DNA of 25,292 bases from an uncultured Dorea sp. (GTDB lineage Bacteria; Bacillota; Clostridia; Lachnospirales; Lachnospiraceae): the NCBI GenBank assembly GCA_910584575.1, contig CAJUBG010000057.1:1-25292 (forward strand). Reading direction: 5' to 3'. This document shows positions 7,663 through 17,200 of this stretch, in pieces. Position numbers and translations under genes: made by a program. Numbering within the stretch: the first letter of the stretch is position 1; the number at the start of each line of letters is the position of its first letter. The notes beneath the pieces were generated by a model. The model was not told where the DNA came from. It made no database searches and was given only the letters and a program-made list of their open reading frames with translations.

Positions 7663-9123
7663 CTATTGCAGTTCCTCCAAAACCTCTTTAATCAGATTAC
7701 GGTCATCCATATCATATTTCACACCCTTAATCTCCTGGTAAGTCTCATGCCCTTTCCCTGCAAGGACAATCACATCTCCGGCTCTGCCGTGTTCAATGGC
7801 GTAGCGGATGGCTTCTTTACGGTCACAGATGGAGATGTACTCCCCGTCTGTCTTCTTCATCCCTGTGATAATATCGTCAATGATTGCCTGGGGTTCTTCA
7901 AACCGCGGGTTGTCTGACGTGATAATCGTAAAATCTGACATCCGCCCTGACACCTCCCCCATCTCGTACCGCCTGGTTCGGGAACGGTTGCCGCCGCACC
8001 CGAAAATGGTTACGAGCCTCTTGGGATGATAATCCCGCAGCGTATGAAGCAGGCTCTCAAGGCTCATGGCGTTATGGGCGTAATCAATCATCATGGTAAA
8101 TTCCTCCGACACCTTTACCATCTCGATACGCCCTCTCACCTTCGCCACCTTAAGCGCTTTTTTTATGTTCTCCTCTGGAACGTCAAAATGCCTGCACACC
8201 GCAATGGCTGTCAGTGAATTGTAGACGCTGAAATCTCCCGGAATGTCGATTTCCACATCAAAATCCATCAGTCCGTTTACATGGTAGCGGACTCCCAGAT
8301 AGCCTGGTCTTGTAATATGCTCAATGTCCGCAGCACGCAAATCTGCCTTCTCCGACATTCCAAAGGTTTCTACCTGACATGTGGCGTTCCTGAATACGTC
8401 CTGATACCATGGGTCATCCACATTGGCAATCCCAAGCCTGCACTGGGTAAACAACATCCCCTTGCAGCGTTTGTAATCCTCAAAATCCTTGTGTTCATTC
8501 GGCCCGATATGATCCTCGCCGAGATTGGTAAAGATTCCAATCTCAAAGGGAATTCCGGCTGTCCTGTGAAGCATAAGCCCCTGTGAGGAAACCTCCATCA
8601 CCACGCTGTCGCAGCCTGCCTTAACCATCTCACTGAAATACTGGTGAATCGTGTAGGATTCCGGCGTCGTATTGTTGGCCGGTATGGACTTATCGCCAAT
8701 AATCGCCTCGATAGTACCAATCAGACCTACCTTGTGCCCCACACCCTCCAGAATGGATTTTACCATGTAGGTGGTGGTGGTCTTTCCCTTCGTTCCGGTA
8801 ATTCCGATAATCTTAAGCTTATCTGCCGGATAGCCAAAGTATGCCGCCGACATAAACGCCAGGGCATAGCGGGTATCCTTCACACGAATCACCGTCACGC
8901 CGTCAGAAGCCTCCACCTCCTTCTCTGTAATCAGGGCTTTCGCCCCCTTAGCCGCAACCTCTTTTGCGTACCCGTGGCCGTCGGATACCGCGCCGCTGAT
9001 ACAGACAAACACACACCCTGCCGTCACCCTTCGGGAATCGTTTATCAGCTCTGTCACTTCAATTTCATCATTTCCTTTTATGACTTCATATTCTAAATGT
9101 TCTAACAACTTGGTTAATTTCAT
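7663..9123 (-). CDS. murE: UDP-N-acetylmuramoyl-tripeptide synthetase, meso-diaminopimelate type
   Basis: MurE adds the third amino acid to the peptidoglycan stem peptide using ATP, in the cytosol. The 486-residue protein has the Mur-ligase ATP loop GITGTKGKTT (107-116), the NNTTPE substrate motif, the central-domain sequence MEVSSQGL with a downstream catalytic lysine, and DNPR at 404-407. In characterised MurE proteins DNPR recognises meso-diaminopimelate, whereas lysine-adding enzymes have a different motif there, so this organism is predicted to use meso-Dap. The ATG is preceded by AGGAGG at about 12 bases. It is the first gene of the long minus-strand operon, starting from the divergent region shared with pepT. 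Confidence 0.95.
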   Translation of the reverse strand: MKLTKLLEHLEYEVIKGNDEIEVTELINDSRRVTAGCVFVCISGAVSDGHGYAKEVAAKGAKALITEKEVEASDGVTVIRVKDTRYALAFMSAAYFGYPADKLKIIGITGTKGKTTTTYMVKSILEGVGHKVGLIGTIEAIIGDKSIPANNTTPESYTIHQYFSEMVKAGCDSVVMEVSSQGLMLHRTAGIPFEIGIFTNLGEDHIGPNEHKDFEDYKRCKGMLFTQCRLGIANVDDPWYQDVFRNATCQVETFGMSEKADLRAADIEHITRPGYLGVRYHVNGLMDFDVEIDIPGDFSVYNSLTAIAVCRHFDVPEENIKKALKVAKVRGRIEMVKVSEEFTMMIDYAHNAMSLESLLHTLRDYHPKRLVTIFGCGGNRSRTRRYEMGEVSGRMSDFTIITSDNPRFEEPQAIIDDIITGMKKTDGEYISICDRKEAIRYAIEHGRAGDVIVLAGKGHETYQEIKGVKYDMDDRNLIKEVLEELQ

Positions 9124-9171
9124 TTTATTTAGCTGCCTCCTGTTATCAAATCAATGATTTTCGCCAAATGA

Positions 9172-9180
9172 ATTGTATCA
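9172..9180 (-). promoter_or_regulatory. Candidate extended -10 promoter for the murE operon
   Basis: On the minus strand TGATACAAT reads as an extended -10 element (TG-n-TACAAT). The region at -35 is a poor match, as tolerated with an extended -10. It is the best signal in the 207-bp divergent region ahead of murE. Confidence 0.4.
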
Positions 9181-9218
9181 CACTTCGGATTATTTTTCTA
9201 CAACAGAAGCATTTATTA

Positions 9219-9247
9219 ATGCAATCGAAAAATATTTATGCTATACT
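9219..9247 (+). promoter_or_regulatory. Candidate pepT promoter with extended -10
   Basis: TATACT at 9242-9247 is preceded by TG at 9239-9240 (extended -10), with a weak -35 (ATGCAA, 9219-9224) at 17 bp. It would give a leader of about 75 bases before the pepT ATG. Nothing else is recognised in the 9124-9330 interval. Confidence 0.5.
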
Positions 9248-9330
9248 GAAAAACACATGTATGTACTTTAAACTCCGCCACAGTATATGCGGCTGTCTGC
9301 GGAAATATATTAGAAAAGAGGAAAATATTT

Positions 9331-10548
9331 ATGAAAGCATACGAACGTTTACTTAAGTATGTAGTTGTACGCACGCCAAGCGATGAGAACAGCGACACGG
9401 TTCCGACTTCTCTGTGTCAGTTTGACCTTGCGCGCCTCCTTGAAAAAGAGATGACTGAATTAGGTCTTACACAGGTCCGGCTTGACGGCCAGTGCTACCT
9501 GTACGGAAAGCTTCCTGCAACCGAAGGACTTGAGGATAAGCCTGCCATTGGTTTTATTGCCCATATGGATACTGTGGCGGATTTCTGCGACCATGAGATT
9601 AAGCCAATACTCACAGAGAATTACGATGGAAAAGAGCTGGCTTTAGGAGACAGCGGACTGGTGTTAAGTCCAAAGAATTTCAGCCATCTCACTGGCCTTG
9701 CGGGACGCACGCTGATTACCAGCGACGGGACAACCATTCTCGGCGCGGACGATAAGGCAGGAATCGCTGAGATTCTCACCATGGTGGAGAGGCTTGTAAA
9801 GGAGAATATTCCCCACGGCCCCATCTGCGTTGCCTTTACTCCGGACGAGGAGGTGGGTACAGGCGCGTCCCATTTCGACGTGGAGGCATTTGGCGCGGAT
9901 TATGCTTACACGTTGGACGGCGATACAGAGGGAGAGATTCAGTATGAGAACTTCAATGCCTGCAAGGCGCAGTTCGACGTGAAGGGCTTTAACGTCCATC
10001 CCGGCTCAGGAAAGGATACCATGATTAACGCAAGCCTGGTTGCCATGGAGATTAACTCCCTCCTTCCAGGGATGGAGACCTCCCGCGGTACGGAAGGCTA
10101 CGAGGGCTTCTACCATCTTATGAGTATGTCGGGAGAATGTGCGAAGGCGCAGTTGAATTATATTGTCCGCGACCACGACAAGGAGTTTTTCGAGGCCAGA
10201 AAACGGACCCTTCGGCTGATTGAGAAGAATCTGAATGAAAAATGGGGAGAAGGAACGGTCACCCTTACCATTACTGAACAGTATAAGAATATGGCGGAGA
10301 TTATCGCCGGATGTATGCATCTGATTGACAATGCCAAGACCGCCTGTGAAAATGCGGGGGTAACGCCCCTTGTTATTCCCATCCGCGGGGGTACGGACGG
10401 ATGCCAGTTAAGCTTCAAAGGACTGCCCTGTCCTAATCTTGGAACCGGAGGACATGCCTACCATGGGCCTTATGAGCACATCACGGTAGAAGGAATGGAC
10501 AAGAGCGTCGATATTGTAATAGAGCTGGTGAAGCTGTACGCTAAGTAA
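9331..10548 (+). CDS. pepT: Peptidase T (tripeptide aminopeptidase)
   Basis: PepT is a cytosolic M20-family metallopeptidase that removes the N-terminal residue of tripeptides. At 405 residues it matches the family length. Dinuclear zinc ligands and catalytic residues fall at the expected places: H78 and D80 (HMDT), D140 (GADDKAG), E173/E174 (DEEVG), D196 (LDGD) and H375 (GGHAYHG). The long insertion from about residue 205 to 310 is the dimerisation domain of the family. The ATG has AGAGGAAA upstream. It is transcribed alone, away from murE, and ends at a strong terminator. Confidence 0.97.
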   Translation: MKAYERLLKYVVVRTPSDENSDTVPTSLCQFDLARLLEKEMTELGLTQVRLDGQCYLYGKLPATEGLEDKPAIGFIAHMDTVADFCDHEIKPILTENYDGKELALGDSGLVLSPKNFSHLTGLAGRTLITSDGTTILGADDKAGIAEILTMVERLVKENIPHGPICVAFTPDEEVGTGASHFDVEAFGADYAYTLDGDTEGEIQYENFNACKAQFDVKGFNVHPGSGKDTMINASLVAMEINSLLPGMETSRGTEGYEGFYHLMSMSGECAKAQLNYIVRDHDKEFFEARKRTLRLIEKNLNEKWGEGTVTLTITEQYKNMAEIIAGCMHLIDNAKTACENAGVTPLVIPIRGGTDGCQLSFKGLPCPNLGTGGHAYHGPYEHITVEGMDKSVDIVIELVKLYAK

Positions 10549-10554
10549 AAGATT

Positions 10555-10585
10555 GGGGGCTGTCAGGCAACAGCCCTCTTTTTTT
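10555..10585 (+). terminator. Rho-independent terminator of pepT
   Basis: A GC-rich 9-bp stem (GGGGGCTGT / ACAGCCCTC, one G-T pair) with a 6-base loop is followed by seven T residues. It starts seven bases after the pepT stop. Its T run overlaps the last codons of the convergent yitT gene. Confidence 0.95.
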
Positions 10586-11447
10586 ATACTTCTTCTTTAA
10601 ATCCTTCGCCCACCACCTCATTTGATTCCATTATAATAGTAAATGCCTGTGGGTCAATCTGCCGCACCATTTTCTTGATGGCATACATCTGTTTGTTGTT
10701 GCAGGCGCACATCACCACATCTTTGTGCTTCTTTGAGTAGCTTCCGGTTCCTTTGAGAATAGTTGAGCCTCTCCCTGAGTATTCGTCAATGGATTCCGCG
10801 ACCTCTGCGCCATGCTCCGTCACAATCAAAGTCATTTTCCCTTCGTCAACGCCGTACAGGATGCGGTCCATCACGATTGCCATCAGGTAGGTCACGATAA
10901 TTCCATAGATAAAACCGTCAATGTCTTTGAACACAATCAGGCTTCCCATAACGATTGTGGTGGTATCCAGCACAAAGGTAATGATTCCCAGAGTAATATG
11001 GGGTTTTACCTTCTTGATTGCCATGCTGATGAAGTCCTGTCCTCCTGTGGACGAGCCGCGCATGAACACAATGGCATACCCCGCGCCGGCAAGCACTCCC
11101 ATACAGAGAGCCGCCAGGAGGCGGTTGCCGTCGTACACCGGAAAACAGGGAGCAATGTAATCCAAAAAGACGGAGGATATAATCATAGTCTTGATTGACT
11201 TCAGGAAAAAGGTCCTGCCAAGGAATTTATAGCAGAATATGGCAACCGGCACGTTTAACAGCAGGGTGCCCGCACCCACAGGAAGCCCGAACAAATGGTA
11301 AAGGATGATAGCGATTCCTGAGAAGCCTGCCACCGGAAAATTGGCATTTAAGGCAAAGTTATAGATTCCGACTGCAATCAGCATACTTGCCGCAATATCC
11401 ACCAAAAGATCGATTCCTAATTCTTTCCATTTAATCTGATACTTCAT
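10584..11447 (-). CDS. YitT-family membrane protein (DUF161 plus DUF2179)
   Basis: The 287-residue protein has five or six hydrophobic segments in its first ~190 residues (for example 13-30, 38-55, 58-75, 105-125 and 150-190), with the family signature RGSSTGGQDFI between them. The C-terminal ~90 residues form a soluble DUF2179-like domain. Proteins of this architecture are abundant in Firmicutes; their molecular function is unsettled, with transport of a small molecule a common guess. ATG 11447 has AGGAGG upstream. Its own sigma-A promoter lies at 11533-11561, and a terminator-like hairpin occupies the start of the leader. The gene converges on pepT. Confidence 0.85.
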   Translation of the reverse strand: MKYQIKWKELGIDLLVDIAASMLIAVGIYNFALNANFPVAGFSGIAIILYHLFGLPVGAGTLLLNVPVAIFCYKFLGRTFFLKSIKTMIISSVFLDYIAPCFPVYDGNRLLAALCMGVLAGAGYAIVFMRGSSTGGQDFISMAIKKVKPHITLGIITFVLDTTTIVMGSLIVFKDIDGFIYGIIVTYLMAIVMDRILYGVDEGKMTLIVTEHGAEVAESIDEYSGRGSTILKGTGSYSKKHKDVVMCACNNKQMYAIKKMVRQIDPQAFTIIMESNEVVGEGFKEEV

Positions 11448-11469
11448 TTTATAAAACCTCCTGTGAAAA

Positions 11470-11523
11470 TAAAAATCAAAAAGAGCAGTTGCAAACTATA
11501 AAATATAATTCGCAACTGCTCTT
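11470..11523 (-). terminator. Stem-loop with T run between the AAA ATPase gene and yitT
   Basis: A perfect 12-bp stem (AAGAGCAGTTGC at 11481-11492 pairing with GCAACTGCTCTT at 11512-11523) encloses a 19-base AT-rich loop. On the minus strand it is followed by TTTTTGATTTTT, so it has terminator form. It is placed 51 bases after the ATPase stop and would end that transcript. It also lies just inside the transcript expected from the promoter at 11533-11561, so for yitT it acts as a 5' leader hairpin or attenuator. Confidence 0.75.
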
Positions 11524-11532
11524 ATGATTATT

Positions 11533-11561
11533 AGTATATCCGGCAAAATGGGTTTTGTCAA
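11533..11561 (-). promoter_or_regulatory. Sigma-A promoter of yitT
   Basis: On the minus strand TTGACA (11556-11561) and TATACT (11533-11538) are exactly 17 bp apart. The -35 is perfect and the -10 has five of six consensus bases. Predicted transcription start is near 11526, giving a leader of about 79 bases. Confidence 0.8.
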
Positions 11562-11573
11562 TATGTGAGAAAA

Positions 11574-13160
11574 TTACACTACCGCCTCTATCAATGTCTT
11601 ATCGCCTACTTGAATCTCCTTTAAGCCAATCTCTTTTTTCTTGTTAAAGTTAAAGCTGAGCATATATCCTTTCCTGAGATGAAAATATTCAAGGTAGTTA
11701 GCTAACTGTTCTTCCCCACGCTCGTTATAGGCATTTCCCCGCCATATTTTGAGTTCGATTACGTTCTGCTCTCCTTTGTAATAAACCACCAGATCCATGC
11801 GCTCATTATTTCTGGTCCTTGACTCCACACTATAACTTCCTATCCCATTAATGATTGGCTTCAAAAACAGAATAAAATATCGTCTTCCAGCCTCCTCAAG
11901 AAAAGCTTCGTCCTGACTCCCGTACAGATCATAAAAGGTTTCGACAAATTTCTCCAATATTCTCCTGATATCCAGATGCCCTCCGACAATAAACTGATTT
12001 TTCTCCTGCATACCTGCATGATACATCTTGCTGGTAACAACCTCCTCTGAAATGAAATAGTTATAGAGAACCGTCTCAAAAATACGGTTGGAAATAACTG
12101 CCGCACCGTCGTCATTTTTTATAAATCCAAACATAACCGCATCTTTCATGTAACCGGCTGTTGTAGCATACGGAACCGCTATCCCGCTAAATAATAAGTC
12201 ATACAATATTGTCTTAAGCTCAGGATAAAGCCCGATTTTCCTGATTAGGGACTGATATAAAGGATTGTCCTCCTTTACGAGCATATTTTCTGCTTCATAA
12301 AATCCAGCCTTGGTCCATGCGCAGCTCTTATCCGGAAAAGCGTCTGTTCCTGCGACCTTTTCATCCAGGTAATTACAAAACCGTGATACAAGATACGGAT
12401 AGCCTGATGTATACTCATAGAGCATCTCTGCCATAAATTGGGTATCCATTCCTGTGTGATAATCTTTCTCGTATTCCAGAAGCATTCCTTCTATATCCTC
12501 CGCAGAAAAGCTCATACTCACATTAAAATCAGCGGAAATATTCCAGGGACTATTCTCCTTATGTTCTTCATCCGGACGAAGCTTCCGCCGGATGCTGCGT
12601 ATATCATAGACCCCTGCAAGAATGACAGAATGAAACAAAGGGGTCCTCCTTCTCCTAAGATAAAAAAATCTGAGCTGTGCCAGGAAGTCTAAAAATACCT
12701 GATTATTGGTAGCCGAATCCACTTCGTCAACCAATAGGACAATCTTCTTCTGAGATTCTCTGCACAGACCAAGCAGCGTCATAAACAGCATAGATAACGT
12801 AACGTTATTAACGCTGCCAGCCACATACCGTCCCAGTTCTTCTTTCATTTCATCGGACATATTCTCAGCGTACAGAAGCACCTGCCTGGAAAAAGCGGCG
12901 GCAAAGTTCTTCTCTGATTCAAAATCAACGGTACTTAATCCTTGAAAATCCAGGCTAATGACATTATAATCTGTTTTCAGCTCGTCTGCCAGGGCGGTCA
13001 GTATCGTGGTCTTTCCATACTGCCTTGCCCTGTTAATCGTAAAGTATTTTCCGGCCTCCACCATTGCCCTGATTTCTCTCAGACGGGTAGTCAGATCAAC
13101 CATATAATGCAGCTCAGGGTCACAATATCCATCGGTATTGAATGTTCTGCGCACTGTCAT
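11574..13160 (-). CDS. AAA family ATPase with C-terminal PD-(D/E)XK nuclease-like domain
   Basis: The protein has 528 residues from ATG 13160; a GTG one codon earlier is also possible, and AGGAAGG fits the ATG. Near residues 44-52 is a P-loop of the form RARQYGKTT, which keeps the GKT but lacks the first glycine of the classical motif, as in the AAA-like families PF14516/PF09820. Walker B is IVLLVDEVD. A winged-helix-like middle region is followed, at about residues 455-500, by ERMDLVVYY and NVIELKIW, the D...ExK pattern of PD-(D/E)XK nucleases. Such proteins are often multicopy in Clostridia and Bacteroidetes and their role is unknown. It stands alone with its own promoter and terminator. 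Confidence 0.8.
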   Translation of the reverse strand: MTVRRTFNTDGYCDPELHYMVDLTTRLREIRAMVEAGKYFTINRARQYGKTTILTALADELKTDYNVISLDFQGLSTVDFESEKNFAAAFSRQVLLYAENMSDEMKEELGRYVAGSVNNVTLSMLFMTLLGLCRESQKKIVLLVDEVDSATNNQVFLDFLAQLRFFYLRRRRTPLFHSVILAGVYDIRSIRRKLRPDEEHKENSPWNISADFNVSMSFSAEDIEGMLLEYEKDYHTGMDTQFMAEMLYEYTSGYPYLVSRFCNYLDEKVAGTDAFPDKSCAWTKAGFYEAENMLVKEDNPLYQSLIRKIGLYPELKTILYDLLFSGIAVPYATTAGYMKDAVMFGFIKNDDGAAVISNRIFETVLYNYFISEEVVTSKMYHAGMQEKNQFIVGGHLDIRRILEKFVETFYDLYGSQDEAFLEEAGRRYFILFLKPIINGIGSYSVESRTRNNERMDLVVYYKGEQNVIELKIWRGNAYNERGEEQLANYLEYFHLRKGYMLSFNFNKKKEIGLKEIQVGDKTLIEAVV

Positions 13161-13183
13161 CACTCTCCCTTCCTGATGTTTTC

Positions 13184-13212
13184 AGTATACTATTTCATGA
13201 AAAAAAATTCAA
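13184..13212 (-). promoter_or_regulatory. Sigma-A promoter of the AAA ATPase gene
   Basis: On the minus strand TTGAAT (13207-13212) and TATACT (13184-13189) are separated by 17 bp, with a run of T in the spacer. The leader would be very short, about 17 bases, holding only the ribosome-binding site. Confidence 0.7.
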
Positions 13213-13270
13213 GGAAAACACTCTCTGATTCCCCTCCAACTGGACTGGTTATTTTTCGATAATCTGGACT

Positions 13271-13299
13271 TTTCAATCTATCCACTCTGGTGATACCAT
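13271..13299 (+). promoter_or_regulatory. Weak candidate promoter of the pyridoxal kinase gene
   Basis: TTTCAA (13271-13276) and TACCAT (13294-13299) are 17 bp apart, with TG at 13291-13292 giving an extended -10. The match to consensus is only moderate. Confidence 0.3.
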
Positions 13300-13333
13300 A
13301 GATGTACATTAAATATATAAGGAAAAGAATTCT

Positions 13334-14200
13334 ATGACTAAAAAAATAGCAGTAATCAATGATCTATCCGGCTTTGGACGGTGCTCGCTTACCGCGGCAA
13401 TCTCCGTCCTGTCGGCAATGGGCGTACAGGCATGTCCCCTTCCCACAGCTATATTGACTGCCCAGACAGGGTATCCAAGCTATTATTGTGACGACTATAC
13501 AGACAAAATGGAATATTTCCGCAGCGAATGGGAGAAGATGGGACAGCATTTTGACGGTATCTATACCGGCTTTGTTGCAGGGGAAGCGCAGATTCGCCAG
13601 ATTTTTCATTTCCTTGAAACCTTCCGGCGTCCAGACACCTTCCTTCTGGTAGACCCTGTCATGGGTGACGACGGGACGCCTTATCCATTTTATACGTCTG
13701 CTCTCCTCGAACAGATGCACAAACTGGCTTTACAGGCTGATATCATTACACCGAATCTCACGGAGTTATGCCTCCTGACAGATACAGACTACCAATCTCT
13801 AATGTCAAAAAATAATTTTTCTGGGCTAATTCAGACAATTCAGGATATGGGGCAGGAATTTTGCAGAAAAGGGCCGAAATATGTGATTGTCACAGGAATT
13901 CGTTTCCACGACTCAGACGGTATCCAAAAGATGGGAAACCTGTTGGTTGACCCAAATGACTCCTCACTGTTTTCCTTCCCATACATCGGCGGCAGCTACT
14001 CCGGCACCGGCGACCTGTTCGCCTCCTGTATTGCCGGCGGATGTGCGAGGAGAGCTTCTTTATCTTCTATCATAGAGAGAGCCGGAGAATTCCTAGAGCT
14101 CGCACTGATGGATTCTGTCAGGGAACAAGTCCCCCGCAACGACGGGGTCAATTATGAGCAATACCTGTCCCTGCTTATGCCGTCGGGAAATGTTCTCTAA
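13334..14200 (+). CDS. Pyridoxal/pyridoxamine kinase (PdxK/PdxY-like, ribokinase fold)
   Basis: This enzyme phosphorylates B6 vitamers (pyridoxal, pyridoxamine, pyridoxine) with ATP in the salvage route to pyridoxal phosphate. At 288 residues it has family size. Visible motifs are the N-terminal NDLSGFGRCS, PTAILTAQTG, LVDPVMGDDG and TPNLTEL, and the anion-hole/catalytic GTGD at 224-227 with D227 as the base. It resembles the PdxY-like clostridial group often labelled pyridoxamine kinase; strict substrate choice cannot be read from sequence, and a hydroxymethylpyrimidine kinase is less likely given the NDLSGFGR start. AAGGAAA lies upstream of the ATG. The gene stands alone, convergent with lacZ, and its stop codon sits in the loop of a hairpin. 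Confidence 0.85.
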   Translation: MTKKIAVINDLSGFGRCSLTAAISVLSAMGVQACPLPTAILTAQTGYPSYYCDDYTDKMEYFRSEWEKMGQHFDGIYTGFVAGEAQIRQIFHFLETFRRPDTFLLVDPVMGDDGTPYPFYTSALLEQMHKLALQADIITPNLTELCLLTDTDYQSLMSKNNFSGLIQTIQDMGQEFCRKGPKYVIVTGIRFHDSDGIQKMGNLLVDPNDSSLFSFPYIGGSYSGTGDLFASCIAGGCARRASLSSIIERAGEFLELALMDSVREQVPRNDGVNYEQYLSLLMPSGNVL

Positions 14201-14216
14201 AACCTCATTTCCCGAC
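14182..14216. terminator. Hairpin around the kinase stop codon in the convergent kinase/lacZ gap
   Basis: GTCGGGAAATG (14182-14192) pairs perfectly with CATTTCCCGAC (14206-14216) around a 13-base loop that contains the TAA stop. The palindrome AGCCTAGGCT follows at 14217-14226. Neither strand has a T run, so it is not a classical terminator, but no better one is visible for either gene. Confidence 0.4.
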
Positions 14217-14254
14217 AGCCTAGGCTTCTAAATTCTGTAAATCAGACGCCTAAT

Positions 14255-17200
14255 CTAAATCCCACAGAACCAGAAGCTAAACTCAAGCTTCTCACTCACA
14301 TCAATCAGATACTCCGGATGGGTCTTTGCCCCCCAACTGTCGTCTCCGGCAATTCCCATCTGCGCTTTTGAAGCACGAATTACCGTATAGTGTACCTTAG
14401 GCAGTTCAAACGGATGCATAGCATTCTCCATCTCATGAGGCGTATACGGCAGCGCTGAGAAGCACATAGGCCCGTTCTCTGACGTCATTTCGAACCTCAT
14501 ACCTCTGCCCTTGCGGTCTGTAATCTCGGCATAACGCACTCCTTCTTTATTCCCACACTCCTGGGGAACAATATACTCTGCCATATTATCCTTCACCAGA
14601 TTCTCATAAATACCAAGCTTCGCCCCCTTCTTGCGGTCTGCATAGGTTTCCTCAGGACCAAGGCCATACCATTTCACATGGTCGTAATCTGCATCCAGCT
14701 TGAACATCATACCGAATTCCGGCATATCTCCCAATTCCTTGACCGGATCATAGGAAAGGGTTGTCTTTACGCGTCCGTCCCCGAACACCTCATAGGAAAC
14801 CTGGCACTGGGCCGCAGGTATGGTGCACAGATGATAGGTAAATGAAACCGTAGCGCTGTTTTCACTCTCCTTAGCCTCCAATATGCTCATCTTAAACAGC
14901 TCGTCTCCCATTGCCTTATCAGTAGCATACATGCTGGCAATCTTCCACTGTGCATAGCGGGCCTGCATCTGATTGCCGCAGTCATTATCCACAGGCGCTC
15001 TCCAGAAGTTGGGCTTCGGAATAGTTTTCAGCATCTCTTTTCCCGCGAATTTGTAGGAAACCAGACCGCCGGACAGGACTGAGAACATTACCTCAAAATG
15101 ATCCCCTCTCACGCCGATATTGTGCGTACTCCTGATTACCTTCACGCCCTTGCTACAAACCTTTTCGGCCTTCTCAATCTGATATACAAATTGCCCGAAC
15201 GCCACCTCATGGCCTTTCTTTGCCCAGATCTCATCCTGTCTCAGATGGAAGGATACGGTAACGGCATACTCGCCCGCCAACGTCTCTTTTGGAACCGGAA
15301 GCTCGTATGTCTCATTGCTAAGAGGCGCTACATGAGTCTCTAAAACAGCCCGTCTGACTACCTGTCCGTCCCTTGCCACCGTAACCCGACATTCAAAGGT
15401 ATCCGTATTGACGAACAGATTCTTATTGATTACCTTTACCTCAGTCCGGCCTACTTCTGCAGTGATATTCTGGTAATTGAATTTTACCTCCTGCATCTTC
15501 GGGGAAGCCTCTCTGTTGCCATATACGATGCCGTTCGCACTGAAATTATAGTCCGTAGGACGCTCTCCGAAATCTCCGCCGTATGCCTGGAACTCTTTAC
15601 CGTAACGGTCCTTCTTTATAATGGTCTGGTCAATATAATCCCAGATAAAACCACCCTGATACAAAGGCTCTGTGTCGGTTAAGTCAGTATATTTATGCAT
15701 AGCGCCACAGGAATTACCCATTGCGTGGGTATATTCGCAGCAGATAAACGGCTTGCTTCTGTCATTTGCCAGGAATTCCTTGATTCCCTCTACGGAGGTA
15801 TACATCTGGCTCTCCATATCGCTGGTGTCATTGTAGCGGCGGTCATGGTGTACTCCTTCATAGTGAACCAGACGGGTGGGGTCTAACCTCCTGAAAAGCT
15901 GCGACATCTCATAGATATCCTTTCCGCCGTAGGATTCATTTCCGCAGGACCAAATCAGGATGGCAGGATGGTTCTTATCCCTCTGGTACATGGAATTCAC
16001 GCGGTCAAGCATCATGTCAAGCCACTCCGGCCTGTCGTTCGGAACCACGCCGGAATCGTCTCCGGTCAGCATGGCTGTATCCCAGGTTCCATGGGATTCC
16101 AGATTGGTCTCGTCGATTAAGTACAGCCCGTACTTGTCGCAGAGGCGGTAAATCAAGGAATCATCCGGATAATGACAGGTGCGGATGGCATTGATATTGC
16201 TGCGCTTCATAGTCTCCAAATCCTTGCGAAGCTCTGCCTCGCTCACATGGCGTCCACTCACAGAGCTGAATTCGTGGCGGTTAGCGCCTTTGAATACGAT
16301 TCTTCTGCCATTGAGCGTCATGATGCAGTCCTTCATCTCAAATCTTCTGAAGCCAACCTTTTCCGGTATCACCTCCTGAAGTGTTCCGGACGCGTCTATA
16401 ACCTCAATCGTCAGGTCATAGAGATTAGGCGCCTCGGCACTCCAAAGCTCAGGCTCGTCCACAGTCCAGGAATGTGAAACCTCTGCTCCCAACTCCAATT
16501 CTTCTTCAATCACCGTATTTCCATCCTTCGCAAGCCTGATGACCGCCTTCCCCTCCGGCTTTTCTGCGGAAATTATCTCCATACTGATATCAAACGCCGC
16601 TTTCTTAAGGCTCTCCTCCGGAATGGCAGAAATCTTCAAGTCGCGCACATGTACGTCCGGAATGGTATACAGATATACGTCCCTGTAAATACCTGAGAAA
16701 CGGTAGAAATCCTGATCCTCGCACCAGCTTGAGGCCGTCCACTTGAACACCTGGGCTGCAAGCTTGTTCTCTCCCTCTGACAGATAGTCCGTCAGCTCAA
16801 ATTCCGACGGGGTGAAGGAATCCTCGCTGTATCCGACAAAGACTCCGTTAAGCCACAGCGCAAGCCCACTCTCCGCGCCCTGGAAGGAAACAAAGACGCG
16901 TCTTCCCTTCATCCTCTCCGGTACGTTGAAATACTTCACATAACTTGCCACAGGGTTGAAATACTCCGGTATCTCTCCTGGCTCAATCTCGTCGTGCCCT
17001 TCCCATGGATACTGCACGTTGGCATACTGAGGCGCGTCATAGCCCTCCATCTGGATATGGGCAGGCACATGGATATCCTCCCAGTCCCTTACGCAGTAAT
17101 CCATCTTCTCAAATCCACTGACCGCAGACTTGTAATTTCGGGCATAGTGGAACTTCCACACTCCATTCAGGCTCTCCTTAAAATCCTCATACCCTGCCTC

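Noticed and set aside
9248..9330. Possible riboswitch or T-box in the pepT leader
   Set aside because: Only short CCGC/GCGG pairings are seen; there is no terminator or conserved T-box or riboswitch core.
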